From: UBA168 sp011055275
Lineage (GTDB): Archaea > Thermoproteota > Thermoprotei_A > Marsarchaeales > UBA168
Assembly: GCA_046635845.1 (NCBI GenBank)
Contig: JAQQXN010000001.1
DNA length: 64,000 bases
Reading direction: 5' to 3' (one strand)
The notes below the pieces were generated by a model. The model had not been told where the DNA came from, did no database searches, and worked only from the letters and a program-made list of their open reading frames with translations. Position numbers and translations under genes: made by a program. Each line of letters starts with the position of its first letter. Within the stretch, counting starts at the first letter, position 1. Below, piece by piece: positions 42,678 to 51,228 of this stretch.

Positions 42678-44317
42678 ATCACGTCTAGCTCCTCCTGGTC
42701 TGGTACCACTTTAACTGGGAGCCGCCTCCACTCGTCTATGAGCAGGACTTCCGAGTAACCCACGCTCCTTGGGGATGGCATCGACCTCAAAAATTGTTGC
42801 TCCCTTTTCCCAAGCTTAAGGAGAGATGAAAGCTCGGGGATCGCGTCATCATCTTGCTTCAAGAGGACCTTGGTGCTGCTGTTCTCCATGAGGGTCCGCC
42901 CAGCCGAGGTTGAAGCGAAGTCGACGGGCCTCTGCGAGGCGAGAAAGATCAGTAGGTTGACTTTTCTCCCCAGACGTATCATGTTTTCTAGGGCGGAGGG
43001 CGCGTGCTTGATGAAGAGCCACCCCTCGTCGATTATGAGGACTTTGGGGACGTCCGCGGGCCTGCGCTTAACTTCCTCCCAAATCAGAGGCAACACGAGG
43101 GGAGCTAAGAACTCTTTTCTCCTTTGCTCTGTGGGAAAGCCCACGACCGCCCTGTCAGGTATCGACGTTAACGGGCGCTCAAATACCGATGAGAAGGGTC
43201 CTTCCAAAAGCGAGCTGAGGGCAAGCGAGAGCTGCCTTGCCTCTGGGGAATCCAAGCCCTTGAGAGCTTCCAGCAGGCCCCTTGTGGACTTGCGCCCTAT
43301 GGCCATGGCTTGCAGCAGGTGCCTTTCAGGGCGTTCCAGTTCAAGCGTCGACGAAAGAAGTTCGCACGCATCTCCGGGTGGAAGCGAGGAAATTGGGTCA
43401 AGGCCCGCGTTGTCCAGATCGATCTCTTGCGCGTTTACGACGCGGGCCAGCGTCCTATACTCCCCCTCGGGATCCAGGATAATCAGTTGCGACCTTGGCA
43501 GCATGGACAACATGGGACTCAACCTGTGAGCGAATATCTTTAGGAGAGCGGACTTCCCAGTCCCGGAGGGCCCAATAACTGGCACATTGTAGTTTCTCCT
43601 TGAGAAGAAGTCGTAGATGACCTGCGACCCGGTTATGGAGTTACGCCCAATCCTTACCCCTCCCCTCTCGGTCACCTCGTACGATGAGAAGGGAAAGAGG
43701 GCTGCCAGAAAAGAGCCAGACGTTACCAAGCTGGTTTGACGGCGTGCGAGCTTTATGCCATTGGACCGGGCCCAAGCCTTCATCTTTTTTTCCTCTCCGG
43801 AAACCGCCACGGTAACGTCAAAGACCCCTTCCAATTCGGCGTTTTCCAGGATGTAACCCACATCATCGTATTCCATCCTGGCGTTCCCTATGGCGCGGAG
43901 TACCCTGTACCTCCTTTCGAGCCATCCCAGGTCTTGCTCAAGCCTTATCTCGATTTCCACATCGATCCCGAGGTTTATGGCCTGAGCAATGAGCCCTGCC
44001 TTCGCGGAATGGGGCAGGTGGCCCAAGAAGCGCCTAGCCCGCCTCGCTTTGCTTTCGCCCTCCCCTCTTTTCCACTGGTCTATGGACACCGTCCTCGAGT
44101 ACTCAACGCCCAACGAGTCCATGGCAGCTTCCGCGTCGCCTTCCCCTATCACCAGCGTGAAACGGTGCGAACCGTCTTCGTCGCGTGAAACCTTTACCGC
44201 GAGCTCTTCCAGTTGTCTTGCCATGGAAATGAAAGCATCCTCTGCCCTCTTCCTATCGTCGTCGTCAAGGAGGTAATAGGGGAGAGGCCTTATCTCGTAT
44301 TCGGCCAAGGGCTTCAC
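42674..44317 (-). CDS. VirB4/CedB-like ATPase
   Basis: 547 residues. N-terminal domain (about 1-240) as in VirB4 proteins, then a HerA-FtsK ATPase: Walker A GPSGTGKSALL, LDPEGEYR, Walker B VLIIDEGWLFI, and sensor ASQRPVDFAST. In Sulfolobus CedB powers import of DNA through the CedA channel; in bacteria VirB4 energises type IV secretion. GTG start overlapping the upstream gene by 53 nt. Located with VirB2-, VirB6- and PrgI-like genes, so the machine is nearly complete. Confidence 0.82.
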   Translation of the reverse strand: MKPLAEYEIRPLPYYLLDDDDRKRAEDAFISMARQLEELAVKVSRDEDGSHRFTLVIGEGDAEAAMDSLGVEYSRTVSIDQWKRGEGESKARRARRFLGHLPHSAKAGLIAQAINLGIDVEIEIRLEQDLGWLERRYRVLRAIGNARMEYDDVGYILENAELEGVFDVTVAVSGEEKKMKAWARSNGIKLARRQTSLVTSGSFLAALFPFSSYEVTERGGVRIGRNSITGSQVIYDFFSRRNYNVPVIGPSGTGKSALLKIFAHRLSPMLSMLPRSQLIILDPEGEYRTLARVVNAQEIDLDNAGLDPISSLPPGDACELLSSTLELERPERHLLQAMAIGRKSTRGLLEALKGLDSPEARQLSLALSSLLEGPFSSVFERPLTSIPDRAVVGFPTEQRRKEFLAPLVLPLIWEEVKRRPADVPKVLIIDEGWLFIKHAPSALENMIRLGRKVNLLIFLASQRPVDFASTSAGRTLMENSSTKVLLKQDDDAIPELSSLLKLGKREQQFLRSMPSPRSVGYSEVLLIDEWRRLPVKVVPDQEELDVI

Positions 44318-44774
44318 CTGGATCTGGAGTGACCCTCAGCTCCTCGGCGCGCGTCGAGCAGTAAAAAGCGTAGCGCCCCTGGGCGTCGGTAAGGCCGGTC
44401 CCGACTTTTTTGTTTCCGTCGTAGACCGCGAACCTGTGAAAAGGCAGAGGCGTCCCGTCGTGGGAGCGCAGCGTTCCGACTACTTTTAGAACCCTTTGCG
44501 GGTTTTCCTTTGTCTTTTTGCGCTTTTCTTCCCCCTGTTTTTTCCCCAAGAGTCTTATGAGGGCCTTGCCGTGCTCGAGCTTGAACCTAGAAGCGGGGAC
44601 GGCCGCGATCAGCGGTAACAGAACGTGAAGGCGAATCGCAAGAATTGCGCAGGTGCCGACCATGACCACTTGAACTGGAGACATCGAGATAACTGCGAAG
44701 TCGAACATGGGCATGTCCAGCAGAAAGCCCCTGCGCACCGCGTGGACCTCTATTTGCCTTTCCTCAGAGTTCAA
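44265..44774 (-). CDS. PrgI/VirB3-like membrane protein with C-terminal beta-sandwich domain
   Basis: 169 residues. The first ~80 residues have two membrane segments (VMVGTCAILAIRL, LLPLIAAVPASRF) followed by GKALIRLLGKK, the pattern of the small PrgI/VirB3 subunit that sits between pilin and VirB4. After a basic linker, residues 95-160 (VVGTLRSHDGTPLPFHRFAV, TDAQGRYAFY) look like a carboxypeptidase-regulatory-like domain, not usual in this subunit. TTG start overlapping the VirB6-like stop. Confidence 0.55.
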   Translation of the reverse strand: MNSEERQIEVHAVRRGFLLDMPMFDFAVISMSPVQVVMVGTCAILAIRLHVLLPLIAAVPASRFKLEHGKALIRLLGKKQGEEKRKKTKENPQRVLKVVGTLRSHDGTPLPFHRFAVYDGNKKVGTGLTDAQGRYAFYCSTRAEELRVTPDPGEALGRIRDKASPLLPP

Positions 44775-45682
44775 GTGGTCCTCCTCCTGACAGCAGATCT
44801 TCCGGCCTCGATGGCCCCCCTTCCGCCCCTTATTATGATGGCAGGCAGTATGGTGGACCCCACCAGAGTGCCCGTGGCAAGAGCAAAGTCCAGAAAGGGA
44901 TTGCCTCCGTGGAGCGCGTTAAGAGCCGACCCCATGCCTATGGTCAGGAAGATCGATGACATGGGAGACAGGAGAAGCAGCAGCGCAAGCCCCTCGAAGA
45001 AATCGCGGGCAAGGCCTCTGGTGGGCGGTACGAGCCAGAGAAGCGCTATGAGGGGGATGGAGCACGCCAAGGTAGCCGTGGCAAGTATCCTGAAGACGCC
45101 CACCACCGCGTACTCCACCACCGCGGCGAAGAACACCAAGTTGAGCTCGGGCAGTACCGATGCCGCCGCGGAAAGCACGGTAAGCACCTGCGCCGCGTTT
45201 CCCCCTCCGAGGTCAGCGTTAAGCACGTAGTAGGCCAAGGAGGAGAAGAGCTGGGCCACCAGCGTGTAGGCATCAAGCCCGAAGATCATGGTGAGCAGTG
45301 CGATGACCGGATCTGCCGGATTGAGTTGGGCGTGCCCAGCAAGGGCAAGGGTGACCTCTATTATGAGCGCGAGGGCGAACATGGTGAGGCAGGGCGCCAG
45401 GAGCGCGTTGTAAACCGCTGACATGACCGGGATAGAGGAGGGAGTAGGTATGTACAGGGAAAACCAGGCGAGCTTATCTCCCAGGTCCTGAAGGATGCTT
45501 CCCAGGAAACCAGATATGGCAGATAAAACCTGAGAGATTATCCAGCCCGCATTTACCGTTACCGGCCCCTTAACCCTCACGGTCACCACGGGCATGGACG
45601 CGTTTGTAGCGGCACGCGGGTTCGGAGCGGTCATGTTACCTGAAGCGGCGTTGGCGGGGACCATGGGGAACAGCTGCATCAC
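44771..45682 (-). CDS. VirB6/CedA-like polytopic membrane protein
   Basis: 303 residues. A polar N-terminal ~45 residues, then about six hydrophobic segments, ending in a basic tail (RGGRGAIEAGRSAVRRR). Gene position directly after a VirB2-like gene and before the VirB4-like ATPase, plus the topology, fit CedA, the channel of the crenarchaeal DNA importer and relative of VirB6/TrbL. Start at GTG 45682 or ATG 45679; GAGGTGATG overlaps the preceding stop. Confidence 0.68.
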   Translation of the reverse strand: MMQLFPMVPANAASGNMTAPNPRAATNASMPVVTVRVKGPVTVNAGWIISQVLSAISGFLGSILQDLGDKLAWFSLYIPTPSSIPVMSAVYNALLAPCLTMFALALIIEVTLALAGHAQLNPADPVIALLTMIFGLDAYTLVAQLFSSLAYYVLNADLGGGNAAQVLTVLSAAASVLPELNLVFFAAVVEYAVVGVFRILATATLACSIPLIALLWLVPPTRGLARDFFEGLALLLLLSPMSSIFLTIGMGSALNALHGGNPFLDFALATGTLVGSTILPAIIIRGGRGAIEAGRSAVRRRTT

Positions 45683-45683
45683 C

Positions 45684-45953
45684 TCATGGCAGCTGTACGT
45701 TCGCGCCGAAGGCCGCCAAGAGCCAGTTCGTTATGGGCACGGCGAGGGCTATGGCTATGAGGGCAACCACCGCCTCGATCAGGGATTTCCTTTCCTGTCT
45801 GGCCTCAACGGGGCTATCGGCCATCATCATCTTGATGGCCGAGTAGATTATCGCCATAACGGCGAACGACACGCCTATGACCTGAGCCAGGTATATCAGG
45901 GACGCTAAACCGTTGATCAAGTTCTGCGGGAGTTGATCAACAAAATACTCCAT
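45684..45953 (-). CDS. VirB2/CedA1-like small two-helix membrane protein
   Basis: 89 residues with two hydrophobic helices (NGLASLIYLAQVIGVSFAVM and AVVALIAIALAVPITNWLL) separated by a charged loop (DSPVEARQERKSL). This is the VirB2/TrbC pilin and CedA1 pattern. First gene of the minus-strand operon. ATG 45953 fits the TATA-like CATAAG about 27 nt upstream; a GTG at 45962 is possible. Confidence 0.68.
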   Translation of the reverse strand: MEYFVDQLPQNLINGLASLIYLAQVIGVSFAVMAIIYSAIKMMMADSPVEARQERKSLIEAVVALIAIALAVPITNWLLAAFGANVQLP

Positions 45954-45975
45954 GTAAATCACTTGGAGGCGCGCT

Positions 45976-46006
45976 TATGGGGTGCGATTGCGTCTGTCCA
46001 AATAAG
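45976..46006. promoter_or_regulatory. Divergent promoter region of the DNA-transfer and pilus operons
   Basis: Minus strand: CCATAAG at about 45976-45982, near 27 nt before ATG 45953. Plus strand: CAAATAAG at about 45999-46006, near 26 nt before ATG 46028. The two core promoters lie side by side, so one regulator could switch both operons. Confidence 0.5.
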
Positions 46007-46027
46007 CCCTCTGGGTACCTCTCTTTT

Positions 46028-46456
46028 ATGAGAAAGGGACTTTCTTCCGTTTTGGGAACGATAATAGTTTTGGTCTTAACGGTCACCGCTGGTGCCATGC
46101 TTTGGCACACGTTTTATGGGCTCTTTTCGTCACTGAGCCAGCAGAACCAGCTGCAGATAGAGTCAGCGACCTATTCCGACACGAGCGCTGGCTCCTTCCT
46201 TTCGGTCACGGTTAAGAACGTGGGCACCTCCTCCCTCACAATTCAAGGGGTTTCCCTTGAAGGAGTGGGCAAGTTCTCCTGGGCGGAGACGGTGGCCCCG
46301 GGGCAGCAGGCGTCGGACATATGGGCTGGACCGCAAGAGCCAGATGGGTCCTCTTTCTTGCTCGTGGTGAACGCCACCTCACCAAGCGGAGGCTCCGCGC
46401 AGGCAAGCCAGGTGATCACCGTTTCCCCGCGAGGTCATCGACTTCTTGGGATTTGA
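46028..46456 (+). CDS. Type IV pilin-like protein
   Basis: 142 residues. Class III signal MRKGLSSVLGTIIVLVLTVT (cleavage between Gly4 and Leu5). The head carries FLSVTVKNVGTSSLTIQGVS, the beta-sandwich pattern common in archaeal pilins and archaellins. First gene of the plus-strand operon; its end overlaps the ATPase start by 11 nt. Leaderless start at ATG 46028. Confidence 0.8.
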   Translation: MRKGLSSVLGTIIVLVLTVTAGAMLWHTFYGLFSSLSQQNQLQIESATYSDTSAGSFLSVTVKNVGTSSLTIQGVSLEGVGKFSWAETVAPGQQASDIWAGPQEPDGSSFLLVVNATSPSGGSAQASQVITVSPRGHRLLGI

Positions 46457-48188
46457 CGAGGCTGGAAACGGCTGGGGATTGCCCAGGTCCTGCAGAAGGC
46501 ACATGGCCGTATTCGGCGAACCAGGACAGGGAAAGTCCTCCCTTCTTTTCACGCTCGTAAGGGACAACGTCGACAACGGAGATGGGTTTCTTCTGATCGA
46601 CCCTCACGGCGACCTAGCGGATCTAGTTATCGAGAGGTTTGGGGCTGACGTGTTCCTTCCCAGCGACGGCTTTTCGCTGGATCCGATGCCCCTGGGCTGG
46701 CCCCGCTCTTCTTTTTTGCTGGACTCGCTTAGGAGGTACTACGGCGGCGATTGGGGGCCCAGACTGGAGATGATAATGAGAAACGCCATGAGGGTATCTT
46801 CCGTTAAAACCGTTTTTGACCTCAGGGATTTCCTGGAGAACCCTTCTGCTGATGGTCTCGAAGGCGACGTCAGGCGGTTCTGGGATGAGGTTTACCCAAA
46901 GCTGGAGAGGGGATCGGAATCCGCCGTGCTCAACAAGCTTGACAAGCTGGTCTCGGATGAGCGCGCCCGCTCGTTTCTAAGGGGCAACACGATCTCTTTT
47001 CTCCAGCTCATGGATGAGGGAAAGAGGGTCGTGGTATCGGTTGACGAGGGAGCGCTTGGTTCAGATCTCTCATCGTTCATCGGCTCACTTGCGCTTGGCC
47101 ACGTCTATGCCCAAGGCATGGCCAGAAGGGGCGGCAACGACTTCTTCGTTTACGTTGATGAGGCCCACAGGTTCTCCTGGGCGGAGCTGGAGATCGCCAT
47201 GGCCTCGCTTAGAAAGAGAAGGATTTACGTAACCATGGCGTCGCAGTCACTGGAGCAGTTCGGAGGTGGCACCAATCCCCTATCCTTCTCGGACACCGTT
47301 GTGACCTTTACGGTAAGCCCCTCGACGGCGAGGGCATTGGCCCCGCTTTTCCAGCCGCTTGACGAGAGGGCGCTGCTGTCCTTGGGAGAGCATCGCTTTG
47401 CGGTCAGGACGGCAGCCGACGGGGGCTTTTCCGCGACGCTTTACACGTTGAGGCAAGACCAGCGAATGGCGCGGGGACTCTCTTCAGTGCTTGGCGCCCT
47501 TTTCTTTTTGCTCGCTTTTCTGTTCGCGCTTTACGCTTACACTAACGTGTACTCTAGTTACGTGTTTGACCTTAGGTCTCAGGAGGGCGCGCTGAACGCG
47601 ATAAGGGAAAGGGCTGAAGAGCAGGTAGCGCTGATCGAGGCCAACGGCACGCTCTACGCACTTAACCAAGGGCCCTTTCCGGTAACGGTGATGTACTCCA
47701 TAGGCTTTGATCCCTTTTCCTATCATAGGATAGGGCCTGTGACGCTCCTTCCAGATCAGCAGGTAGCCGTGAGAGGTGAGGGCGTTGTCACGGCCCTCGG
47801 CAACCTCTTCACGTTTACCTCCGTTGAGCCGTGGGAGTTCGTGGAGTACTCGGGAAGCCCTCCGAAGGCGGAGGGCTTTTTCCAAATCGACCAGATTAAC
47901 TTCTCCCTTGGCTGGTACGGAAAGGGCTTTCCCTTTCCCTTGGGCGTTAATGGCTCATCGGTGTTCGCGTCGAGGCTCGTTTACTGCAGGGGAGGGGAGG
48001 TCAGCTTTTCCTTGCAGGGAGGGCATCATGAGCTCTACGTTGACGGCTTACCCCTCATCTCTTCCAACGCTGATTGGCGCGGCTACCTCTCTCCGGGCCT
48101 GTACCAGCTATCGATAAACTGGTCTCCGCCCTCGGGATGGGTCCAGTTCAACGCGACGGGTGTGTATCCTTGCGCGGCAGGAAGCTGA
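46446..48188 (+). CDS. VirD4/HerA-like ATPase fused to a type IV pilin module
   Basis: 580 residues. Residues 1-340 are a TraD/VirD4-like ATPase: HMAVFGEPGQGKSSLLF (Walker A), LLIDPHGDLADLVI, Walker B FFVYVDEAHRF, and TMASQSLEQF. At Met341 a second module begins with MARGLSSVLGALFFLLAFLF, a class III signal almost identical in plan to the pilin at 46028, then a ~200-residue beta-rich extracellular part. No stop codon separates the two. Prepilin peptidase could cut after Gly344 and release both. TTG start with GAGGT upstream. Confidence 0.78.
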   Translation: MGFDEAGNGWGLPRSCRRHMAVFGEPGQGKSSLLFTLVRDNVDNGDGFLLIDPHGDLADLVIERFGADVFLPSDGFSLDPMPLGWPRSSFLLDSLRRYYGGDWGPRLEMIMRNAMRVSSVKTVFDLRDFLENPSADGLEGDVRRFWDEVYPKLERGSESAVLNKLDKLVSDERARSFLRGNTISFLQLMDEGKRVVVSVDEGALGSDLSSFIGSLALGHVYAQGMARRGGNDFFVYVDEAHRFSWAELEIAMASLRKRRIYVTMASQSLEQFGGGTNPLSFSDTVVTFTVSPSTARALAPLFQPLDERALLSLGEHRFAVRTAADGGFSATLYTLRQDQRMARGLSSVLGALFFLLAFLFALYAYTNVYSSYVFDLRSQEGALNAIRERAEEQVALIEANGTLYALNQGPFPVTVMYSIGFDPFSYHRIGPVTLLPDQQVAVRGEGVVTALGNLFTFTSVEPWEFVEYSGSPPKAEGFFQIDQINFSLGWYGKGFPFPLGVNGSSVFASRLVYCRGGEVSFSLQGGHHELYVDGLPLISSNADWRGYLSPGLYQLSINWSPPSGWVQFNATGVYPCAAGS

Positions 48189-49696
48189 TTGACGAGTACA
48201 AGGTTCGGGAGGCAAGGGTTCGCATCTACGAAGGAGAGGACGGAGGGCTTTACGAGGTATCGGAGCCTTCCCTCGATATCTCGCTTGCGCGGGCAAGCCA
48301 CCTTCCCCTCTTGCCCTGGATCGCCAAGCGTTTCGGCCGCGCGCTTCGTGGCGTTTTCCCAGAGAGGGCCGATAAGCTAAGCGGTAGGAGGCTCCTTGAG
48401 GAAATAGAGTCCCATCTGGTTGAGGCACCTTATCCCTTGGGCCCAGAGGGAAGCGAGGAGTCCATGGTGCTGAGGGCGGTGGAGGAGCTAGGGCTCTCGC
48501 AACCAACGCCCGCGCAGCTGAAGTCCCTTTCCCACTACGTTTGGAGGGACCTTCTCTACATGGGGAAGCTGTCCGTGCCCCTCAGCGATCCCTCGCTTGA
48601 AGAAGTGGCCCTCGAGTCTTACAGGAGCCCGGTTTCCGTTATTCACAGGCGCTATAGGGACATGGGATGGATGCGCACCAACATAGCTTTCTCGGATGAG
48701 GCCGAGGTGCAGGCCATGGTCAGGAGGATGGCGCACTCGGCGGGAAAGGAGGTAAGCCTGGCCTTTCCCTATCTCGACGCGGTGGACCGGCGCGGAAACA
48801 GGATATCCCTTACCTATTCCTCGGAGGTGAGCTTGCCGGGCAGCAGCTTCTCTGTCAGGAAGTTTCCGGAAAGGCCGCTGACCATGGCCGACCTGGTTCA
48901 CTCGCGCGCCCTCTCTCCTTTGATGGCTTCCTACTACTGGATCATGGTGGAGTCGAAGGTCGTCATGATAATAGTGGGAGGGATGTCGGCTGGGAAGACA
49001 ACGCTTCTCTCCTCGGTGTGCTCGCTCATACCGAGGGGACTAAAGGTGGCGACGATCGAGGACGTCCCAGAGGTAAACCTTCCGGCGACCAGGTGGCAGC
49101 GCTTCATCTCCAGGCAGTCAAGGCTTGGGCGCGGGAGGGACGTTGGCTTGATGGACCTGCTGGTCTTGTCGTTGAGGTACAACGCCGATTACGTCGTTTT
49201 GGGCGAGGCGAGGGGACCTGAGGTTCAGGCCTTTTTCCAAGCGGCGGCCCTTGGCCATGGGGCTATGACCACGTTCCACGCGCAGTCGCCAGAGGCGGCT
49301 CTGGTGAGGCTCTCGTCGCCACCGCTCTCCATAGGCCCCTCGGAGCTGCACCTGATCTCCCTTTTCTCTTTGATGGGGAAGGTCTCGGACGAGAGGGGCT
49401 ATAGGCGCAGGAACTTGAGCGTGAAGGAGTTCGTCGACGGTAAGCTCAAGGAGGTTTTCCAGTGGGTCCCCGGAAGCGACGAGTTCTATCCCGCGGACGC
49501 CCGCGAGGTCGTGGACAGAAGTTCCAAGTTACGCGATGTGGCGCAGGCCTTGGGCTGGTCTGAGGAGAGGTTGGTGAGGGAACTGGATGAGAGGGCGAGG
49601 GTCTTTGCTTCAGGCCGAGGCTGCTTGGATGGGATTGGGTTGCGGAGCGCTCGCGGCCGTAGCGGGGCGTCGCCTCAGCGCGGGACGCAGGACTGA
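48170..49696 (+). CDS. GspE/FlaI/UpsE-type secretion ATPase
   Basis: 508 residues from TTG 48170. Hexameric assembly ATPase of type IV pili and type II secretion: N-domain, then Walker A VGGMSAGKTTLLSS (about residue 300), Asp box ATIEDVPEV, Walker B VVLGEARGPE, His box GHGAMTTFHA. Lies directly before the platform protein gene, as in ups, aap and archaellum operons. Overlaps the previous gene by 19 nt; the reading frame is open further upstream to 48074 but without family similarity. Confidence 0.88.
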   Translation: MRGRKLIDEYKVREARVRIYEGEDGGLYEVSEPSLDISLARASHLPLLPWIAKRFGRALRGVFPERADKLSGRRLLEEIESHLVEAPYPLGPEGSEESMVLRAVEELGLSQPTPAQLKSLSHYVWRDLLYMGKLSVPLSDPSLEEVALESYRSPVSVIHRRYRDMGWMRTNIAFSDEAEVQAMVRRMAHSAGKEVSLAFPYLDAVDRRGNRISLTYSSEVSLPGSSFSVRKFPERPLTMADLVHSRALSPLMASYYWIMVESKVVMIIVGGMSAGKTTLLSSVCSLIPRGLKVATIEDVPEVNLPATRWQRFISRQSRLGRGRDVGLMDLLVLSLRYNADYVVLGEARGPEVQAFFQAAALGHGAMTTFHAQSPEAALVRLSSPPLSIGPSELHLISLFSLMGKVSDERGYRRRNLSVKEFVDGKLKEVFQWVPGSDEFYPADAREVVDRSSKLRDVAQALGWSEERLVRELDERARVFASGRGCLDGIGLRSARGRSGASPQRGTQD

Positions 49697-51041
49697 ACTG
49701 GTAAGGGCTTTTGTGGTGAGCGGTCTGATCTCCCTGTGGCTCTTGGTTTTTTCGTCTCCTTACCTCGTCTTCATTGCGTTCTTGCCGGTTATCGCCCCTA
49801 TCATGGAAGAGCGTGGGTACTCGAGCTCGATCGACGATGAGCTGCCCTTCTTTTTGGCTTACGCTGCGAGCTTATCCGAGGTTGGCATTTCCCTGTTCTC
49901 CTCTTTGGCAGACCTCAGGGGAAGCCCGCTTAAGTCCGTTGAAGCGCAGGGCGCGAGGCTGGCGAAGCTCTTTCACCTATACGGCGATCCGGCATTGGCA
50001 CTGGAAGCGCTGGCCAAGCGGCAAAAGAGCCGCGCGCTCGCGGACGTGCTCTCCGGATACGCTTTCAGAATGAAGGTGGGAAGCGGAGCCCACGAGTACC
50101 TTGTGTCTAGCATGGAGGAAGCTATGTCAGGCCTATCGCTCGCGTGGTCGGACGTCGTCGAGAGAGCCGAATCGATGGGCGAGGTGGTCTTGGCGGTATT
50201 TTCGATGCTTCCCCTCGTGTGGATAATGGCGTCCGCCGCCAACAGCTCGCTCAATGCCTACAGCGAGTACTTCATCCTCGTGCTGGTGGGCAGCTTCCTG
50301 GGAATGGCTTTCATGTCCAGAATGTCCTCGCTTCCCGCTTACGCGAACTTTACTCCCTCTCCTCTTTCGTTGTCGTTGTCCTCTTTCGTTGCAATACCGC
50401 TTTTTCGCGACCCGACGTCGGCGGCGACTTCCGTTGCCGTCTCGGTGCTGTCATGCATGGGCGTTCAGCATCTCTTGCTTCAGCGGGAGGACATGCGGCA
50501 GTCGAAGGCCCTTTCAGTCCTCCTATCATCTCTTGAGGGAGAGGCCATGATGGGAAGGGGCTCATCAGAGGCGTTTCGCTTGGCGGCGTCAGCTCCCTCT
50601 TTATCTCCCATAGGGCCGTTTCTAACGGAGAACCTCAAGAGGCTTATGACGGGGCTTAGGCTGCGCCCTCTGAAAGAGGGGCTGTCGTCGCTGCTGAGCT
50701 GGCTGGCCATATCCGCGATCGAGGCGGGGGAGCTTAACCCAATCTCGCTGGCCAGGCTTTCGTCTTTTTCCAAAGGCGTATCGGAGTTGAGAGGAAGGCT
50801 GAACTCGCGCCTCTATCCGCTGATGGCTTTGGCAGCGCTTTCTCCTTTTCTAATGGCTTTTTCGCTTTCTGTCGCCGGAAACGTTTATGGTGCGTCGCTT
50901 TCGATGTCGAGCTTCACCGTGCTTTTGTCCACCTCTTTGGAGTCGTTGCTTATGGGCAAGCTCTCTGGGTCGTCTTTCAAGTTCACGCTTCCGTTGGCTC
51001 TGGCGATACCGCTTGCGCTTACCGCGCTCTCGCTCTTCTGA
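49587..51041 (+). CDS. GspF/FlaJ/UpsF-type pilus platform membrane protein
   Basis: 484 residues. Two T2SSF-type domains: the first around EVGISLFSSLADLRGSPLKS, the second around AFRLAASAPSLSP, with membrane segments at about 42-75, 200-260, 280-310, 405-440 and 455-484. It anchors the pilus and couples to the ATPase. ATG 49587 follows GGTGAGG (49573-49579) by 7 nt and overlaps the ATPase gene by 110 nt; ATG 49629 is the alternative. Confidence 0.85.
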   Translation: MRGRGSLLQAEAAWMGLGCGALAAVAGRRLSAGRRTELVRAFVVSGLISLWLLVFSSPYLVFIAFLPVIAPIMEERGYSSSIDDELPFFLAYAASLSEVGISLFSSLADLRGSPLKSVEAQGARLAKLFHLYGDPALALEALAKRQKSRALADVLSGYAFRMKVGSGAHEYLVSSMEEAMSGLSLAWSDVVERAESMGEVVLAVFSMLPLVWIMASAANSSLNAYSEYFILVLVGSFLGMAFMSRMSSLPAYANFTPSPLSLSLSSFVAIPLFRDPTSAATSVAVSVLSCMGVQHLLLQREDMRQSKALSVLLSSLEGEAMMGRGSSEAFRLAASAPSLSPIGPFLTENLKRLMTGLRLRPLKEGLSSLLSWLAISAIEAGELNPISLARLSSFSKGVSELRGRLNSRLYPLMALAALSPFLMAFSLSVAGNVYGASLSMSSFTVLLSTSLESLLMGKLSGSSFKFTLPLALAIPLALTALSLF

Positions 51042-51187
51042 AATGATCATGCGTTGCCGATGGAGGCAGGCGGTTTGCATCTCAGTTGCGGTGGCTTGCG
51101 GGAACGTGATGGTTTTTACGGAGCCAGGCGATTTTGGTCTCCATTGGAAAGCGCGGCACGCCGGTGCTCAGTTTGATTACGCCGCTT

Positions 51188-51206
51188 GGTCGGGTGGAAC
51201 CCGACC
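51188..51206. repeat. Perfect 8-bp inverted repeat (hairpin)
   Basis: GGTCGGGT-GGA-ACCCGACC in the 187-nt gap between the platform gene and the convergent permease gene. It may be a transcript-end structure or a protein site; no T-run follows directly. Confidence 0.5.
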
Positions 51207-51228
51207 ATACAATGCGAGAAGCGCAAGG

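Noticed and set aside
36000..51100. Relaxase, integrase or att site that would make the region a conjugative element
   Set aside because: No HUH, integrase or transposase motifs and no tRNA-derived direct repeat were found in this range.
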